The translations under genes were made by a program, and so were the position numbers. DNA of 55,458 bases, taken from contig DXBC01000166.1 in assembly GCA_019116745.1 (NCBI GenBank), positions 1 to 55,458 of the forward strand. The letters run 5' to 3'. Below the pieces are notes generated by a model that saw nothing but the letters and a program-made list of their open reading frames with translations, was not told the DNA's origin and did no database searches. Below are positions 1 to 8,449 of this stretch, in pieces. Within the stretch, counting starts at the first letter, position 1; each line of letters starts with the position of its first letter. Origin of the DNA: Candidatus Lachnoclostridium stercorigallinarum. Its GTDB lineage: Bacteria; Bacillota; Clostridia; Lachnospirales; Lachnospiraceae.

Positions 1-91
1 CCAGTGCCAAATGCTTACGTATTTATTACAGCTGCGGAAAAACGGGGAATTGTATGTCCGAAAACCGCGAGCACCAAAAGGGAGAATGTGA

Positions 92-126
92 TAGAATAGA
101 AAAACAGGAGAAATCACAGGAGGTGG
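92..126 (+). promoter_or_regulatory. probable -10 element and strong RBS of adaA
   Basis: TAGAAT at 92-97 resembles a sigma-A -10 box, but no good -35 lies 17 bases upstream. AGGAGGTGG at 118-126 is a near-perfect Shine-Dalgarno sequence four bases before a TTG codon at 131, and it decides the start of the next gene. The first 90 bases hold nothing else I recognise. Confidence 0.45.
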
Positions 127-130
127 TAGT

Positions 131-1675
131 TTGTTTTTGGAAAGCAGAGATGTCTGCTATGAAGCGTTTCGGTCGAAGGACGCCAGATTTGATGGGCGTC
201 TGTTTATCGGCGTCTCCTCCACCGGCGTTTACTGCCGGCCGGTGTGCAGGGCCAGGCTGCCGAAAAAGGAAAACTGCACCTATTTTGCGACGGCTGCGGA
301 GGCGGAGCAGGCGGGATACCGTCCCTGCCTGCTCTGCCGGCCGGAACTTGCGCCTGTCCGGCCGGCGGCGGACACCAGCGGGGATCTGGCTGCCCGGGCG
401 GCCTCTTTTCTGGAAGAAAACTGCGGCAGCGGCCTGAGCATGGAGGAGACGGCGGCCAGACTGGGCTGCACTTCCAGACACCTGCGGCGGGTATTTGAAA
501 AGGAGTATCACGTGACTCCGGTGCAGTATCAGCAGACCTGCCGTCTGCTGCTGGCCAAAAATCTGCTGACCGATACGGATCTTTCCGTGATGAATGTGGC
601 CATGGCTGCCGGCTTTGGAAGCCTGAGGCGGATGAACGAGCTGTTTCAGAAGCAGTACCGCCTGTCTCCCGCGGAGCTTAGGAAAACAGCGGGCAAGGCA
701 GAAAAAACCGCCGGAGACGCAGCGATGGGGCGGGGAGACGCAGCGGCGGAGACCGGAAACACAGCGATGGGGCCCGGAAACGCAGCGGCGAAAACCGGAA
801 GCATAACAGTGGAAATGGGATACCGCCCGCCCTATGCCTGGGACGGCCTGCTGAAATTTCTTGAGGCCAGGGCCATTGCGGGGGTGGAGACGGTAACGGA
901 CGGCCGGTATGCCCGCACGGTCCGGATGAAGGACCGGAACGGGAAGATTCTTCGGGGCTGGATTCAGGTGGAGAATCTGGAAGAGAAGGGCCGGCTGGGC
1001 CTGACCGTCAGCGAGAGCCTTCTTCCGGCGCTTCCCCAGGTGCGTACCCGGGTAAGGCGGATGTTTGACCTGGACTGCGATCCGGAGGTGATTGCCGGCA
1101 GGCTGAAGGTCATGGATGAGCTGCGCCCCGGCCTGTTTGTGCCGGGAGTGCGCATTCCCGGCTGCTTTGACGCTTTTGAGACGTCTGTGAGGATCATCCT
1201 GGGGCAGCAGGTTTCCGTGAAAGCTGCGGGGACTCTGGCGGCCCGTCTGGCCGCACATTACGGCAGTCCTGTGGAGACGGGGCTGGATGGGTTAAACCGC
1301 AGCTTTCCCACGGCGGAGGATTTTCTGGCCATGGGGGATAAGATTCAGGAGAACCTGGGGGTTCTGGGGGTCACATCGGCCCGGTCTGAGAGTATCCGCC
1401 TGCTGGCGGAAGCCCTGGAGAAAGGCGTTCTTCATCTGGATCAGAGCGCGGATCCGGAGGAGGAGATGGAACGGCTGCAAAGCCTGCGGGGAATCGGAAG
1501 CTGGACAGCTCAGAACATAGTCATGAGAACCATGGGATGGCCGGACGCCTTTCTGGAGACGGATGCGGGGATCCGGCACGCCCTGCCGGGCCAGACGCCG
1601 AAGGAGCTGCGGGAGCTGTCCGAACAGTGGCGGCCGTGGCGCAGCTATGCCATGTTTCAGCTTTGGAATACATAA
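131..1675 (+). CDS. AdaA/AlkA-type fusion: methylphosphotriester sensor, AraC regulator and 3-methyladenine DNA glycosylase
   Basis: A 514-residue repair protein that should sense methyl phosphotriesters in DNA, activate repair genes and excise alkylated bases. Residues 10-75 form the Ada zinc domain; C35 and C39 (in TGVYCRPVC) with C66 and C69 are the four zinc ligands, one of which is the methyl acceptor in the family. An AraC-type helix-turn-helix covers about 90-180. A low-complexity Gly/Ala linker at about 190-218 joins an AlkA N-domain (about 225-345) to an HhH-GPD glycosylase domain. Its hairpin GIGSWTAQN and the downstream Asp478 fit the catalytic Asp of AlkA. The methyl-guanine transferase domain of classic Ada is absent here and is supplied by the next gene, 14 bases on. 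The start is TTG, chosen from the adjacent SD. Self-induction in the adaptive response is inferred from the family. Confidence 0.92.
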   Translation: MFLESRDVCYEAFRSKDARFDGRLFIGVSSTGVYCRPVCRARLPKKENCTYFATAAEAEQAGYRPCLLCRPELAPVRPAADTSGDLAARAASFLEENCGSGLSMEETAARLGCTSRHLRRVFEKEYHVTPVQYQQTCRLLLAKNLLTDTDLSVMNVAMAAGFGSLRRMNELFQKQYRLSPAELRKTAGKAEKTAGDAAMGRGDAAAETGNTAMGPGNAAAKTGSITVEMGYRPPYAWDGLLKFLEARAIAGVETVTDGRYARTVRMKDRNGKILRGWIQVENLEEKGRLGLTVSESLLPALPQVRTRVRRMFDLDCDPEVIAGRLKVMDELRPGLFVPGVRIPGCFDAFETSVRIILGQQVSVKAAGTLAARLAAHYGSPVETGLDGLNRSFPTAEDFLAMGDKIQENLGVLGVTSARSESIRLLAEALEKGVLHLDQSADPEEEMERLQSLRGIGSWTAQNIVMRTMGWPDAFLETDAGIRHALPGQTPKELRELSEQWRPWRSYAMFQLWNT

Positions 1676-1689
1676 CAGGAGGAAGAAAG

Positions 1690-2229
1690 ATGTGCGGATA
1701 TACGATTTATGAATCTCCCCTGGGACGGCTTACGCTGGCCAGTGACGGAGAAAACCTGACGGGGCTCTGGATGGAAGGGCAGAAATATTTTGGAAGCACC
1801 ATGCCGGAGACGGCAAGAGAACAGGGAGACCTTCCGGTGCTGGAAGAGACCGGACGGTGGCTGAACCGGTATTTTGCAGGGAAGAGGCCGGAGCCTTCAG
1901 AGCTTCCCCTGAAACCGGAGGGAAGTGCATTCCGCCAGGTGATCTGGAAGCTGCTGTGTCAGATCCCCTACGGGGAAGTGACTACCTACGGCGCCCTTGC
2001 AAAACAGGCGGCCGCCTGGATGGGCAGACCGTCCATGTCCGGGCAGGCAGTAGGAGGGGCCGTGGGCCACAATCCCATATCCATTATCATTCCCTGCCAC
2101 CGGGTGGTGGGGACGGGAGGAAGTCTGACCGGGTATGCAGGGGGGATAGAGAAAAAGATCCGCCTGCTGGAGCTGGAAGGCGTGGACGTATCCGGCCTCT
2201 TTATACCGAAAAAAGGGACGGCTCTGTAG
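1690..2229 (+). CDS. ogt: methylated-DNA--protein-cysteine methyltransferase
   Basis: Transfers the O6-methyl group of guanine (and O4-methyl of thymine) in DNA irreversibly to its own cysteine. The protein has 179 residues, normal for the Ogt family. The active-site motif PCHRVVG contains the acceptor Cys136. The preceding segment from about residue 79 (FRQVIWKLL, IPYGEVTTYG) is the helix-turn-helix DNA-binding part of the family. The supplied ORF runs in from upstream, but the ATG at 1690 follows AGGAGGAAG at 1678-1686 and starts the conserved N-terminus. It lies 14 bases after adaA, so the two probably form one alkylation-repair operon under AdaA control (inference). Confidence 0.95.
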   Translation: MCGYTIYESPLGRLTLASDGENLTGLWMEGQKYFGSTMPETAREQGDLPVLEETGRWLNRYFAGKRPEPSELPLKPEGSAFRQVIWKLLCQIPYGEVTTYGALAKQAAAWMGRPSMSGQAVGGAVGHNPISIIIPCHRVVGTGGSLTGYAGGIEKKIRLLELEGVDVSGLFIPKKGTAL

Positions 2230-2249
2230 GGAAAATCAGGAAAAAACTT

Positions 2250-2374
2250 TTCGACATAAGCTCTCCGGGCCCCTTCATAGGTGTTGTGTCGAATTTTCGT
2301 TTAAAATGCAGATATTGTGCGTAGTCGAAAATCGGATAATTGAGAGAATGCAAAAGATGACGAATTCTGTCGAA
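2250..2374. promoter_or_regulatory. cluster of five Spo0A (0A) boxes
   Basis: The Spo0A consensus TGTCGAA occurs exactly at 2287-2293 (+), 2368-2374 (+) and 2250-2256 (- strand, TTCGACA on +). TGACGAA, which fits TGNCGAA, lies at 2358-2364, and a one-mismatch copy AGTCGAA at 2323-2329. Five sites within 125 bases is far above chance. They lie upstream of a promoter and a small ORF, so phosphorylated Spo0A probably controls that transcript. The distance from the last box to the expected transcription start (about 55 bases) suits activation from upstream sites, but the direction of control is inference. Confidence 0.75.
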
Positions 2375-2392
2375 CTATGCGGCGGATTTTAC

Positions 2393-2421
2393 TTTGCAAA
2401 AATTTGGAAACGTCTTATATT
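2393..2421 (+). promoter_or_regulatory. sigma-A-like promoter of the 52-residue ORF
   Basis: TTTGCA at 2393-2398 and TATATT at 2416-2421 are separated by exactly 17 bases. The promoter sits directly downstream of the 0A-box cluster and about 40 bases before the start codon of the small ORF. Confidence 0.55.
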
Positions 2422-2461
2422 GTTATTGCGATATCAATGAGCGAAGGGGGAGGCTCCTGAC

Positions 2462-2620
2462 ATGAGTGAGACAGATACCATAGTTTTGCTGAAGCAGGAA
2501 AATGAGAGACTGAAAAGGGAGAATGAAATGCTGATGGAGACCGTGAGGCAGATCAGAAAGACTGCCAATCGTCTGATTGACCGGTATGTGGTGGGCAGTA
2601 TGGAGAAAAGGAGACAGTGA
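2462..2620 (+). CDS. 52-residue coiled-coil protein, probable Spo0A target
   Basis: A short gene missing from the ORF track. ATG at 2462 follows GGGGGAGG at 2446-2453, and translation runs 52 codons to TGA. Residues 8-33 are rich in Leu, Glu, Lys and Asn with leucines or methionines at heptad-like spacing (LLKQENERLKREN), predicting a coiled coil. The tail is basic (MEKRRQ). No signal peptide or membrane segment is seen. It is single-gene: its own promoter lies upstream and a terminator downstream. I do not recognise the family. The 0A boxes suggest a role around entry into sporulation or stationary phase. The clear RBS, promoter and terminator make it likely to be real. Confidence 0.75.
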   Translation: MSETDTIVLLKQENERLKRENEMLMETVRQIRKTANRLIDRYVVGSMEKRRQ

Positions 2621-2655
2621 AGACAGGGTACAATCCCATCCGGCGTGCAATAGGA

Positions 2656-2692
2656 AAAAGCGGCTCTCGCGCGTGGAGAACCGCTTTTTTTC
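2656..2692 (+). terminator. rho-independent terminator
   Basis: AAGCGGCTCTC pairs with GAGAACCGCTT (one mismatch) around a short loop and is followed by a T-run. It ends the 52-residue gene transcript. The A-run on its left could let it also serve the opposite strand. Confidence 0.85.
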
Positions 2693-2754
2693 TGCCGGCA
2701 GATCTGCGGCAGTGTCAGGAACGGATGAAATATCTTTTGTATGAGATCCGGTGA

Positions 2755-4068
2755 TTACTCCTGGATGATGCCCTGAGTATCTACCGTCCAGACCTTGTCG
2801 TTTAAGTCCTCGTAGTCCTTGAATCCTTTGCCCAGATCCGGATTCTTTTTGGACTGGGAGGAAGAGGATGCCTTCTGAATCTGTCCGCTGGTGTTTACCA
2901 GATACCGGCTGCCCTGGAAGGTCACAGGGGCCAGGCGCAGGTCGGCATCAGCCTGCAGACGCAGACCGCCGTCGTAGATCACGTTGTCGCGGATTCCGGT
3001 GTAGCCCATGCCCTTGTTGGAGCCGTCGGTGCTGAAGTACCACACCTGGTTCTCCCCTAAATCCTCATCGTAGATGGTCTGGCGTCCCACTCTCATGACA
3101 CCGTCCTCGCCGAAGTAATAGGTGCCGGTGGAGCCGTCCTCTCTGGTTACGGTCTGAAGGCCGGTCTGCATCTCACCTCTGGTGTTGAATCCGTATTTTT
3201 TTGAATTTACGGAAAATACCTGGATGCCGGTCTCAGCGCAGTAAGGCGCTCCGTTTTTAAAATAGAAGGAGAACTCTTCATCTTCTCCGGCCACACCGTC
3301 TACTCCTACGATGGTGAGCCAGCCGGAAGCTCTCTTGCCGTCTTCGCCGTAATACTGATAGCCGGCGGCGCTGTCCTCTCTGGCAGCTTCCTTGTCAGTC
3401 AGAACCCAGCCGGTCTGCATACGGCCGTCCACAAAGGTGTAGTAGGCATTGTCGATTTTTTTATCGACTTCGTCCACCAGCATTTTTCCGGACTTGTCAA
3501 AATAGAACCAGGAAGACTCGCGGTCCAGGCTCTCGTCTGTCTCCTCCAGCAGGAACCAGCCGTACTTGCGGGCTCCGTCTTCGCCGAAGTAGTAGGTGCC
3601 CTCGCCTACCTCCTGCAGGCCGGTGAGCATGTGGCCTTCGCCGTCGAAGTAGTACCACTGGCCGTCAATGGACATCCACTTGTCCGTCACCATTTTTCCG
3701 TTCTTTCCGTAATAGAACCAGTAGTTCATGGGAGCGTCGTCAAACCATTCCTCGTTGTCGACGGAAAGCCAGGTGTTTGAAACTCTCTTTCCGGTCTCGT
3801 CCACGTAGTACTCGTCAATCTGCCGGCTGACAGCCACGCTGCCGTCCTCGCTTAAATAGTACCAGTCATTCCCCTGCTTCTTCCAGGAGTCTGTCAGCAT
3901 ATATCCTTCTGAATCGTAATATTTCCATTCTCCGGCGGATTCTTCCACCCAACCGGTTTTCTCCTGAGCGTAAACGGTGTCAGCCATACCCGTACCGAAC
4001 ATGGGAGCCGCGAAAGCCATCATTGCAGCGGTGGATAATACAGCTAAGAATCTTGTTTCTTTTTTCAT
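2755..4068 (-). CDS. secreted cell-wall-binding repeat protein (CW_binding_1 type)
   Basis: 437 residues. The N-terminus is a signal peptide (KK start, hydrophobic core to about residue 28, AXA-like site near VYAQE). Almost all the rest is made of about 20-residue aromatic repeats of the form W-x-YY-x-x-x-G-x-M-x-TG, as in choline- or glucan-binding modules, about a dozen copies with degenerate ones between. No catalytic domain is visible, so it is probably a surface-attached or structural protein held by teichoic-acid or glycan ligands. The start at 4068 is preceded by GGAGAG. It stands alone on the minus strand between the Spo0A region and the polysaccharide locus. A second protein of the same design lies at 30350. 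Confidence 0.88.
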   Translation of the reverse strand: MKKETRFLAVLSTAAMMAFAAPMFGTGMADTVYAQEKTGWVEESAGEWKYYDSEGYMLTDSWKKQGNDWYYLSEDGSVAVSRQIDEYYVDETGKRVSNTWLSVDNEEWFDDAPMNYWFYYGKNGKMVTDKWMSIDGQWYYFDGEGHMLTGLQEVGEGTYYFGEDGARKYGWFLLEETDESLDRESSWFYFDKSGKMLVDEVDKKIDNAYYTFVDGRMQTGWVLTDKEAAREDSAAGYQYYGEDGKRASGWLTIVGVDGVAGEDEEFSFYFKNGAPYCAETGIQVFSVNSKKYGFNTRGEMQTGLQTVTREDGSTGTYYFGEDGVMRVGRQTIYDEDLGENQVWYFSTDGSNKGMGYTGIRDNVIYDGGLRLQADADLRLAPVTFQGSRYLVNTSGQIQKASSSSQSKKNPDLGKGFKDYEDLNDKVWTVDTQGIIQE

Positions 4069-4342
4069 AATAGATACTCTCCTTTTTTGCTTGAAAGTGC
4101 TGGCCGTAAGACCGTTTCTTGCTTACGTGGCTTATTATATATAACCGGTCAGTTGAAATCCATATGTGGTTCCTGCCAGAACTGGGAGGATGTGGCGTAT
4201 ACCCGGGAGGGGTTGGGGAGAGCCTGTTTTCGGGGGAGAACGACGGAAAGAAATAAGAAAAAATTCATAGGTTTCCCAATGGAAGTATGATATAATCCAT
4301 TTCAGATAACAGAAATAAAGAACAAGAAGGAGAAGCTGCCGT
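4069..4342. promoter_or_regulatory. divergent intergenic region with a -10 element for the polysaccharide locus
   Basis: This 274-base gap separates the minus-strand wall protein from the plus-strand ThDP enzyme gene. TATAAT at 4291-4296 is a perfect -10 box, but the base composition 17 upstream gives no convincing -35. AAGGAGAAG lies just before the ATG at 4343. The short ORF listed here (4087-4290) has no RBS or recognisable content. Confidence 0.5.
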
Positions 4343-6265
4343 ATGAAAATGAAGGTTTCCAACTATATTGCGCAGAAACTGGTGGAGGAAGGGATCAGCC
4401 AGGTCTTTTCCGTGACCGGAGGAGGCGCCATGCACTTAAATGACGCCCTGGGACATCAGGAGGGGCTGACCTGTATGTACAACCATCATGAGCAGGCCTG
4501 CGCCATTGCGGCGGAGAGCTATGCCAGGATCCATGGAAAGATGGCGGCGGTCTGCGTGACCACCGGCCCCGGAGGCACCAACGCCATTACGGGAGTGGTG
4601 GGAGGATGGCTGGATTCCATCCCCATGTTTGTGCTGTCCGGACAGGTGCGCTACGATACCACAGCCCGCTGGTCCGGCGTGGGCATCCGAGCCATGGGCG
4701 ACCAGGAGTTTGACATTACAAAATCCATCGACTGCATGACAAAATACAGCGAGATGGTCATCGATCCCATGCGGATCCGCTTCTGCGTGGAAAAAGCCCT
4801 ATACCTGTCGGATTCGGGAAGAAAAGGACCTACCTGGCTGGACATCCCGCTGGATATTCAGGGGGCTTATGTGGAGACGGACGATCTGATCGGCTTCGAC
4901 CCGGCGGACTATGAAGCCGGCGGCACCGGCTGGGCGGCAAAGTCTCCGGCGGAGATTCCGGAAGATACAGCGGGAAGGGGAGAAAAACGCCAGGTGCTGC
5001 CGCCGAAGGCGACGGAGGAGACAGCCAGAGTCATCATTGAGAAGATCCGCGAGAGCAGACGTCCGGTATTCAACGTGGGCAACGGCGTGCGGCTGGCGGG
5101 AGCCCATGAGGTATTTCTGCGGGTGGCGGAAAAACTGGGCATCCCGGTGGTCACCGGCTGGAACAGCACCGACGCGGTCTGGGACGACCATCCCCTGTAT
5201 GTGGGACGGGCCGGGGGCTTCGGCGACCGTCCGGGAAACTTTGCGGTGCAGAACAGTGATCTGGTATTTTCCGTGGGCAGCCGTTTAAGCATCCGCCAGG
5301 TGGGCTACAACTATGAGACCTGGGCCAGAGCCGCTTACGTGATTGTCAATGACATTGATAAAGAGGAGTTAAAGAAGCCCAGCGTCCACAGCGATATGAG
5401 AGTCTGGGCGGACGCGAAGGACCTGTTGGAGACCATGGAGCGGGTTCTGGACCGGGAAGCCTCCCTGCCGGTATTTCAGGGCGGCGAGGGCAAAAACGGC
5501 ATGACCTGGCAGGAGAACTGTCAGATGTGGAAGAAAAAATATCCGGTGGTGCTTCCCAGACATTATGAGGGAGGGGCGGAGAAGGAGGCCAACGTCTACG
5601 CCTTTATCAAGGAGCTGAGCCGTCGTCTGCCCGAGGGACGGATCACCGTGGTGGGCAACGGCTCCGCCTGCGTGGTAGGCGGACATGCCTATGTGATCAA
5701 GAAAGGACAGCGGTTTATCACCAACTCCGCCATCGCTTCCATGGGATATGACCTTCCGGCGGCCATCGGAGCCTGCGTGGCGGCGGACCGGGAAGAATTG
5801 ATCATGGTGTCCGGTGACGGCAGCATGCAGATGAACCTGCAGGAGCTGCAGACCATCATCCATCATCGTCTTCCTATTAAAATGTTCATCATCAACAACG
5901 GCGGCTATCATTCCATCCGCCAGACCCAGAAGAACTTCTTCGGAGAGCCTCTGGTGGGCGTGGGCGTGGACAGCCGCGACTTAAGCTTCCCCAGCATGGA
6001 AAAGCTGGCCTGGGCTTACGGCTACCCCTACACCGCCATCCGCAACAATACGGAGATGGAGCAGGTGCTGGATCAGACCCTGGCCATGGACGGGCCGGTG
6101 ATCTGTGAGATTTTTGTGACGGTGGATCAGCCCTTTGAGCCGAAATCCGCGTCCAAGCGTCTTCCGGACGGTTCCATCGTCTCTGCGCCCCTGGAGGATC
6201 TGGCTCCCTTCCTGCCGGATGAGGAGATGGATGAGATCATGATCATTCCCAGAATCAAAGGGTGA
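4343..6265 (+). CDS. thiamine diphosphate-dependent enzyme, acetolactate synthase-like, of the polysaccharide type
   Basis: 640 residues with the three-domain fold of ThDP enzymes. The N-terminal PYR domain carries the activating glutamate in NHHEQACA near residue 51 and TTGPGGTNA. The middle domain follows, then the PP domain with the ThDP/metal motif GDGSMQMN ending in NNGGY. It is not clustered with ilvC or ilvD. Instead it is four bases ahead of an NDP-sugar-type epimerase in a glycan locus. ThDP enzymes in such places often transfer two-carbon units onto keto-sugars or make nonulosonate-like precursors. The substrate cannot be read from sequence. Annotation pipelines may call it IlvB; the context argues against a role in branched-chain amino acids. 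Confidence 0.85.
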   Translation: MKMKVSNYIAQKLVEEGISQVFSVTGGGAMHLNDALGHQEGLTCMYNHHEQACAIAAESYARIHGKMAAVCVTTGPGGTNAITGVVGGWLDSIPMFVLSGQVRYDTTARWSGVGIRAMGDQEFDITKSIDCMTKYSEMVIDPMRIRFCVEKALYLSDSGRKGPTWLDIPLDIQGAYVETDDLIGFDPADYEAGGTGWAAKSPAEIPEDTAGRGEKRQVLPPKATEETARVIIEKIRESRRPVFNVGNGVRLAGAHEVFLRVAEKLGIPVVTGWNSTDAVWDDHPLYVGRAGGFGDRPGNFAVQNSDLVFSVGSRLSIRQVGYNYETWARAAYVIVNDIDKEELKKPSVHSDMRVWADAKDLLETMERVLDREASLPVFQGGEGKNGMTWQENCQMWKKKYPVVLPRHYEGGAEKEANVYAFIKELSRRLPEGRITVVGNGSACVVGGHAYVIKKGQRFITNSAIASMGYDLPAAIGACVAADREELIMVSGDGSMQMNLQELQTIIHHRLPIKMFIINNGGYHSIRQTQKNFFGEPLVGVGVDSRDLSFPSMEKLAWAYGYPYTAIRNNTEMEQVLDQTLAMDGPVICEIFVTVDQPFEPKSASKRLPDGSIVSAPLEDLAPFLPDEEMDEIMIIPRIKG

Positions 6266-6269
6266 CGCC

Positions 6270-7205
6270 ATGGATGTGATTATCACAGGAGGAACCAGCT
6301 TTATCGGCCTTGCGGTGACGGAAACGCTGCTGAAACGGGGATGCCGGGTGTGGACTGCGGTCCGCCCCGGCTCTTCCAACCGGAAAAAGCTGCCGGACCA
6401 TGAGAATCTGAAAATAGTGGATCTGAACCTGGAAGAGATAGAGAGACTGCCGGAGGCAGCGCGTGCGGCCGGTCTGCCGGAAGGAAGCAGGCCGGTCTTT
6501 CTTCACATGGCCTGGGACGGAGTGGGAAGCGCCGGACGCAGCGACCGGGCGGTGCAGGAAAAGAATATCCGGTGTTCGCTCATGGCGGTGAAAGCGGCTG
6601 CGGCGCTGGGCTGCGGCCGTTTTGTGTTCTCCGGCTCTCAGGCGGAGTACGGCATCTGCAGAGAGACCACAGCGGAGGATCATCCCTGCAGTCCGGTGTC
6701 GGAGTATGGAAAGGCAAAGCTGGAATTTGGAAAACAGGCCGGAGCGCTGTGCCGGGAGCTGTCCATGAAATATATTCACACCAGGATTTTCAGCGTGTAT
6801 GGCCCGGGAGATCATCCCTGGTCCCTGGTAAACAGCTGCCTGAAGACATTTTCCTCCGGAGGCCATATGGAACTGGGAGAGTGTACTCAGAAGTGGAACT
6901 TTTTATATATAGAAGACATGGCGGAGGTTATGACGGTCCTGCTGGAGAGGGAGGACCTTCCCGGCGGCATCTACAATGTGGCCGGTGAGGATACCAGGGT
7001 TCTGCGGGAGTTTGTGGAGGAGATGCACCGGTGCTGCGGCGGAAAGGGGACTTATACCTACGGGAAACGTCCGCCCAACGCGGAAGGTCCGGCTTCTCTC
7101 CTGCCGGATATGGGAAAAATTGAGGAGCTGACGGGATGGAGGCCGAAGGTGCCTTTCCGGGAGGGGATCCGGAGGACTCTGGAGTCTGTGAAAGAGAGGG
7201 GATAA
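6270..7205 (+). CDS. NAD(P)-dependent epimerase/dehydratase (extended SDR)
   Basis: 311 residues. The N-terminal Rossmann motif TGGTSFIG binds NAD(P). The catalytic triad of extended SDRs appears as the Ser in FSGSQAEYG and YGKAK (Tyr-x-x-x-Lys). RIFSVYGPGDHP and the C-terminal IEDMAEVM region fit sugar-nucleotide binding. It likely epimerises or dehydrates a nucleotide sugar for the glycan made by this locus. It starts four bases after the ThDP gene (RBS inside the previous coding end) and is probably translationally coupled. The N-terminal repeat of GxxGxxG is slightly shortened (GGTSFIG), which is common in this class. Confidence 0.88.
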   Translation: MDVIITGGTSFIGLAVTETLLKRGCRVWTAVRPGSSNRKKLPDHENLKIVDLNLEEIERLPEAARAAGLPEGSRPVFLHMAWDGVGSAGRSDRAVQEKNIRCSLMAVKAAAALGCGRFVFSGSQAEYGICRETTAEDHPCSPVSEYGKAKLEFGKQAGALCRELSMKYIHTRIFSVYGPGDHPWSLVNSCLKTFSSGGHMELGECTQKWNFLYIEDMAEVMTVLLEREDLPGGIYNVAGEDTRVLREFVEEMHRCCGGKGTYTYGKRPPNAEGPASLLPDMGKIEELTGWRPKVPFREGIRRTLESVKERG

Positions 7206-7210
7206 GAAGG

Positions 7211-7360
7211 ATGCATGGAATTGGCATGGGAATTGGAATGTTATTAGGGCTGGCCATATGGCTGATCGGTGTTCTGATTGTGGCGGCAGTGGCTTATTTT
7301 GTGATCAAAAAAGCAATGAAGGACGCCCTGACCGAGTGGGACCGGGAGAGAGGAAGATAG
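7211..7360 (+). CDS. small single-span membrane protein
   Basis: 49 residues: a Gly/Met-rich N-terminus, one hydrophobic helix (about residues 9-32) and a charged cytoplasmic tail (KKAMKDALTEWDRERGR). It sits five bases after the epimerase stop and one base before the GNAT gene, so it is part of the operon. The AAGAAGG purine tract touches the first ATG, so the in-frame ATG at 7226 is an alternative start. No family recognised. It might be a small membrane tether for a sugar enzyme, but nothing proves this. Confidence 0.6.
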   Translation: MHGIGMGIGMLLGLAIWLIGVLIVAAVAYFVIKKAMKDALTEWDRERGR

Positions 7361-7361
7361 T

Positions 7362-8345
7362 ATGGAAGAGAGTTGGGAGACAGAGGTTCCTTTTTGGACG
7401 GATCCTGTTCGTCCTGCCTGCCTGGAAGAATACCAGCGGGTTATGGATTTCTATGACCGTCTGACAGACGGGATGGAAGGGGCGCAGTATCACCCGGGAT
7501 GGGAGAAAGGCGTGTACCCGGATCCGGAGTTTATCCGGGAATCCATAAAAAAAGGCGAGCTGTTTGTCCTGGAAGGGGACGGAAAGATTGCCGGAGCCAT
7601 GGTGATGAACCATCAGGGAACGGAAGGTTATGACCGGGCCGGCTGGAAGGTCCTGGCGCTGCCGGAGGAGACGGCGGTGCTCCACGCTCTGGGGGTACTG
7701 CCGGAGTACCAGGGCCGGGGACTGGCAAAACGGCTGGTGAGAGCTGCCGTGCGGATGGCGGTGGAAAATGGCTGCCGGGCTGTCCGGCTGGATGTACTGG
7801 AAGGCAACCTGCCGGCGAAACGGCTGTATGAGAGCACAGGCTTTCAGTATATTGAGCGGATGGAGCTCTTTTACGAGGACACGGGACTGGCCGGATTCTG
7901 GCTGTATGAGCTGGAACTGGGGAAGGTCCGCCCGGCGGAGGCAAAGGACCGGGAGGCGGTATACCGTCTCATGTGCCAGCTGGAAAATCAGGAGCTGCCA
8001 AAAGAGGGCTTTGACAGAATCTATGGAGAAATCCTGGAAGACGGACATTTCCGCAGCCTGGTCTATGACCGGGGCGGCCGGACGGAAGGCTTTGTGAATC
8101 TGCGGATGGAAGGACAGCTTCATCACGGCGGCCCGGTGGCGGAGATTCTGGAGCTGGTGGTGGGGGACGGCCTGCGTGGACAGGGGATCGGAGAGATCCT
8201 GTTTCATGAGGCATGCCGCCTGGCCGGGGAGGCTGGCTGTATGTGTCTGGATCTGACCAGCGGCAGGCAGCGCACCGGCGCCCACCGGTTTTACGAGCGC
8301 CAGGGAATGAAGAAAAGCCATTTCAAATTTACCATGGAACTGTGA
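7362..8345 (+). CDS. tandem GNAT N-acetyltransferase
   Basis: 327 residues carrying two GNAT folds in a row. The first (about 1-185) has the acetyl-CoA motif VLPEYQGRGLAKRL and the typical N-x-P-A-x-x-LYE-x-x-GF. The second (about 186-327) has the motif VVGDGLRGQGIGEIL and TGAHRFYERQGM. Both A-motifs (Q/R-x-x-G-x-G/A) look intact, so both halves may bind acetyl-CoA. The substrate could be an amine of a sugar or an unrelated small molecule. It is the last gene of the first polysaccharide sub-operon; a new promoter follows. Confidence 0.85.
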   Translation: MEESWETEVPFWTDPVRPACLEEYQRVMDFYDRLTDGMEGAQYHPGWEKGVYPDPEFIRESIKKGELFVLEGDGKIAGAMVMNHQGTEGYDRAGWKVLALPEETAVLHALGVLPEYQGRGLAKRLVRAAVRMAVENGCRAVRLDVLEGNLPAKRLYESTGFQYIERMELFYEDTGLAGFWLYELELGKVRPAEAKDREAVYRLMCQLENQELPKEGFDRIYGEILEDGHFRSLVYDRGGRTEGFVNLRMEGQLHHGGPVAEILELVVGDGLRGQGIGEILFHEACRLAGEAGCMCLDLTSGRQRTGAHRFYERQGMKKSHFKFTMEL

Positions 8346-8371
8346 ATTCCAAAGTTTTTTGTTCCATAAGG

Positions 8372-8400
8372 TTGAGAAAAACGAAAAGATTATATATACT
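8372..8400 (+). promoter_or_regulatory. sigma-A promoter of the second polysaccharide operon
   Basis: TTGAGA at 8372-8377 and TATACT at 8395-8400 with a 17-base spacer, in a locally AT-rich gap. It would start the run of genes from the C-methyltransferase to the LCP ligase about 50 bases before the first start codon. Confidence 0.75.
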
Positions 8401-8449
8401 GGACAGTGCGAAAAACAGCTTCAGGGCTGACAAGGAGGAAACCTGATTT

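Noticed and set aside
4343-6265. ilvB (acetolactate synthase large subunit) call for the ThDP enzyme
   Set aside because: No ilvN, ilvC or ilvD nearby and its partner is an NDP-sugar epimerase; motifs fit ThDP enzymes in general, so only the general call is kept.
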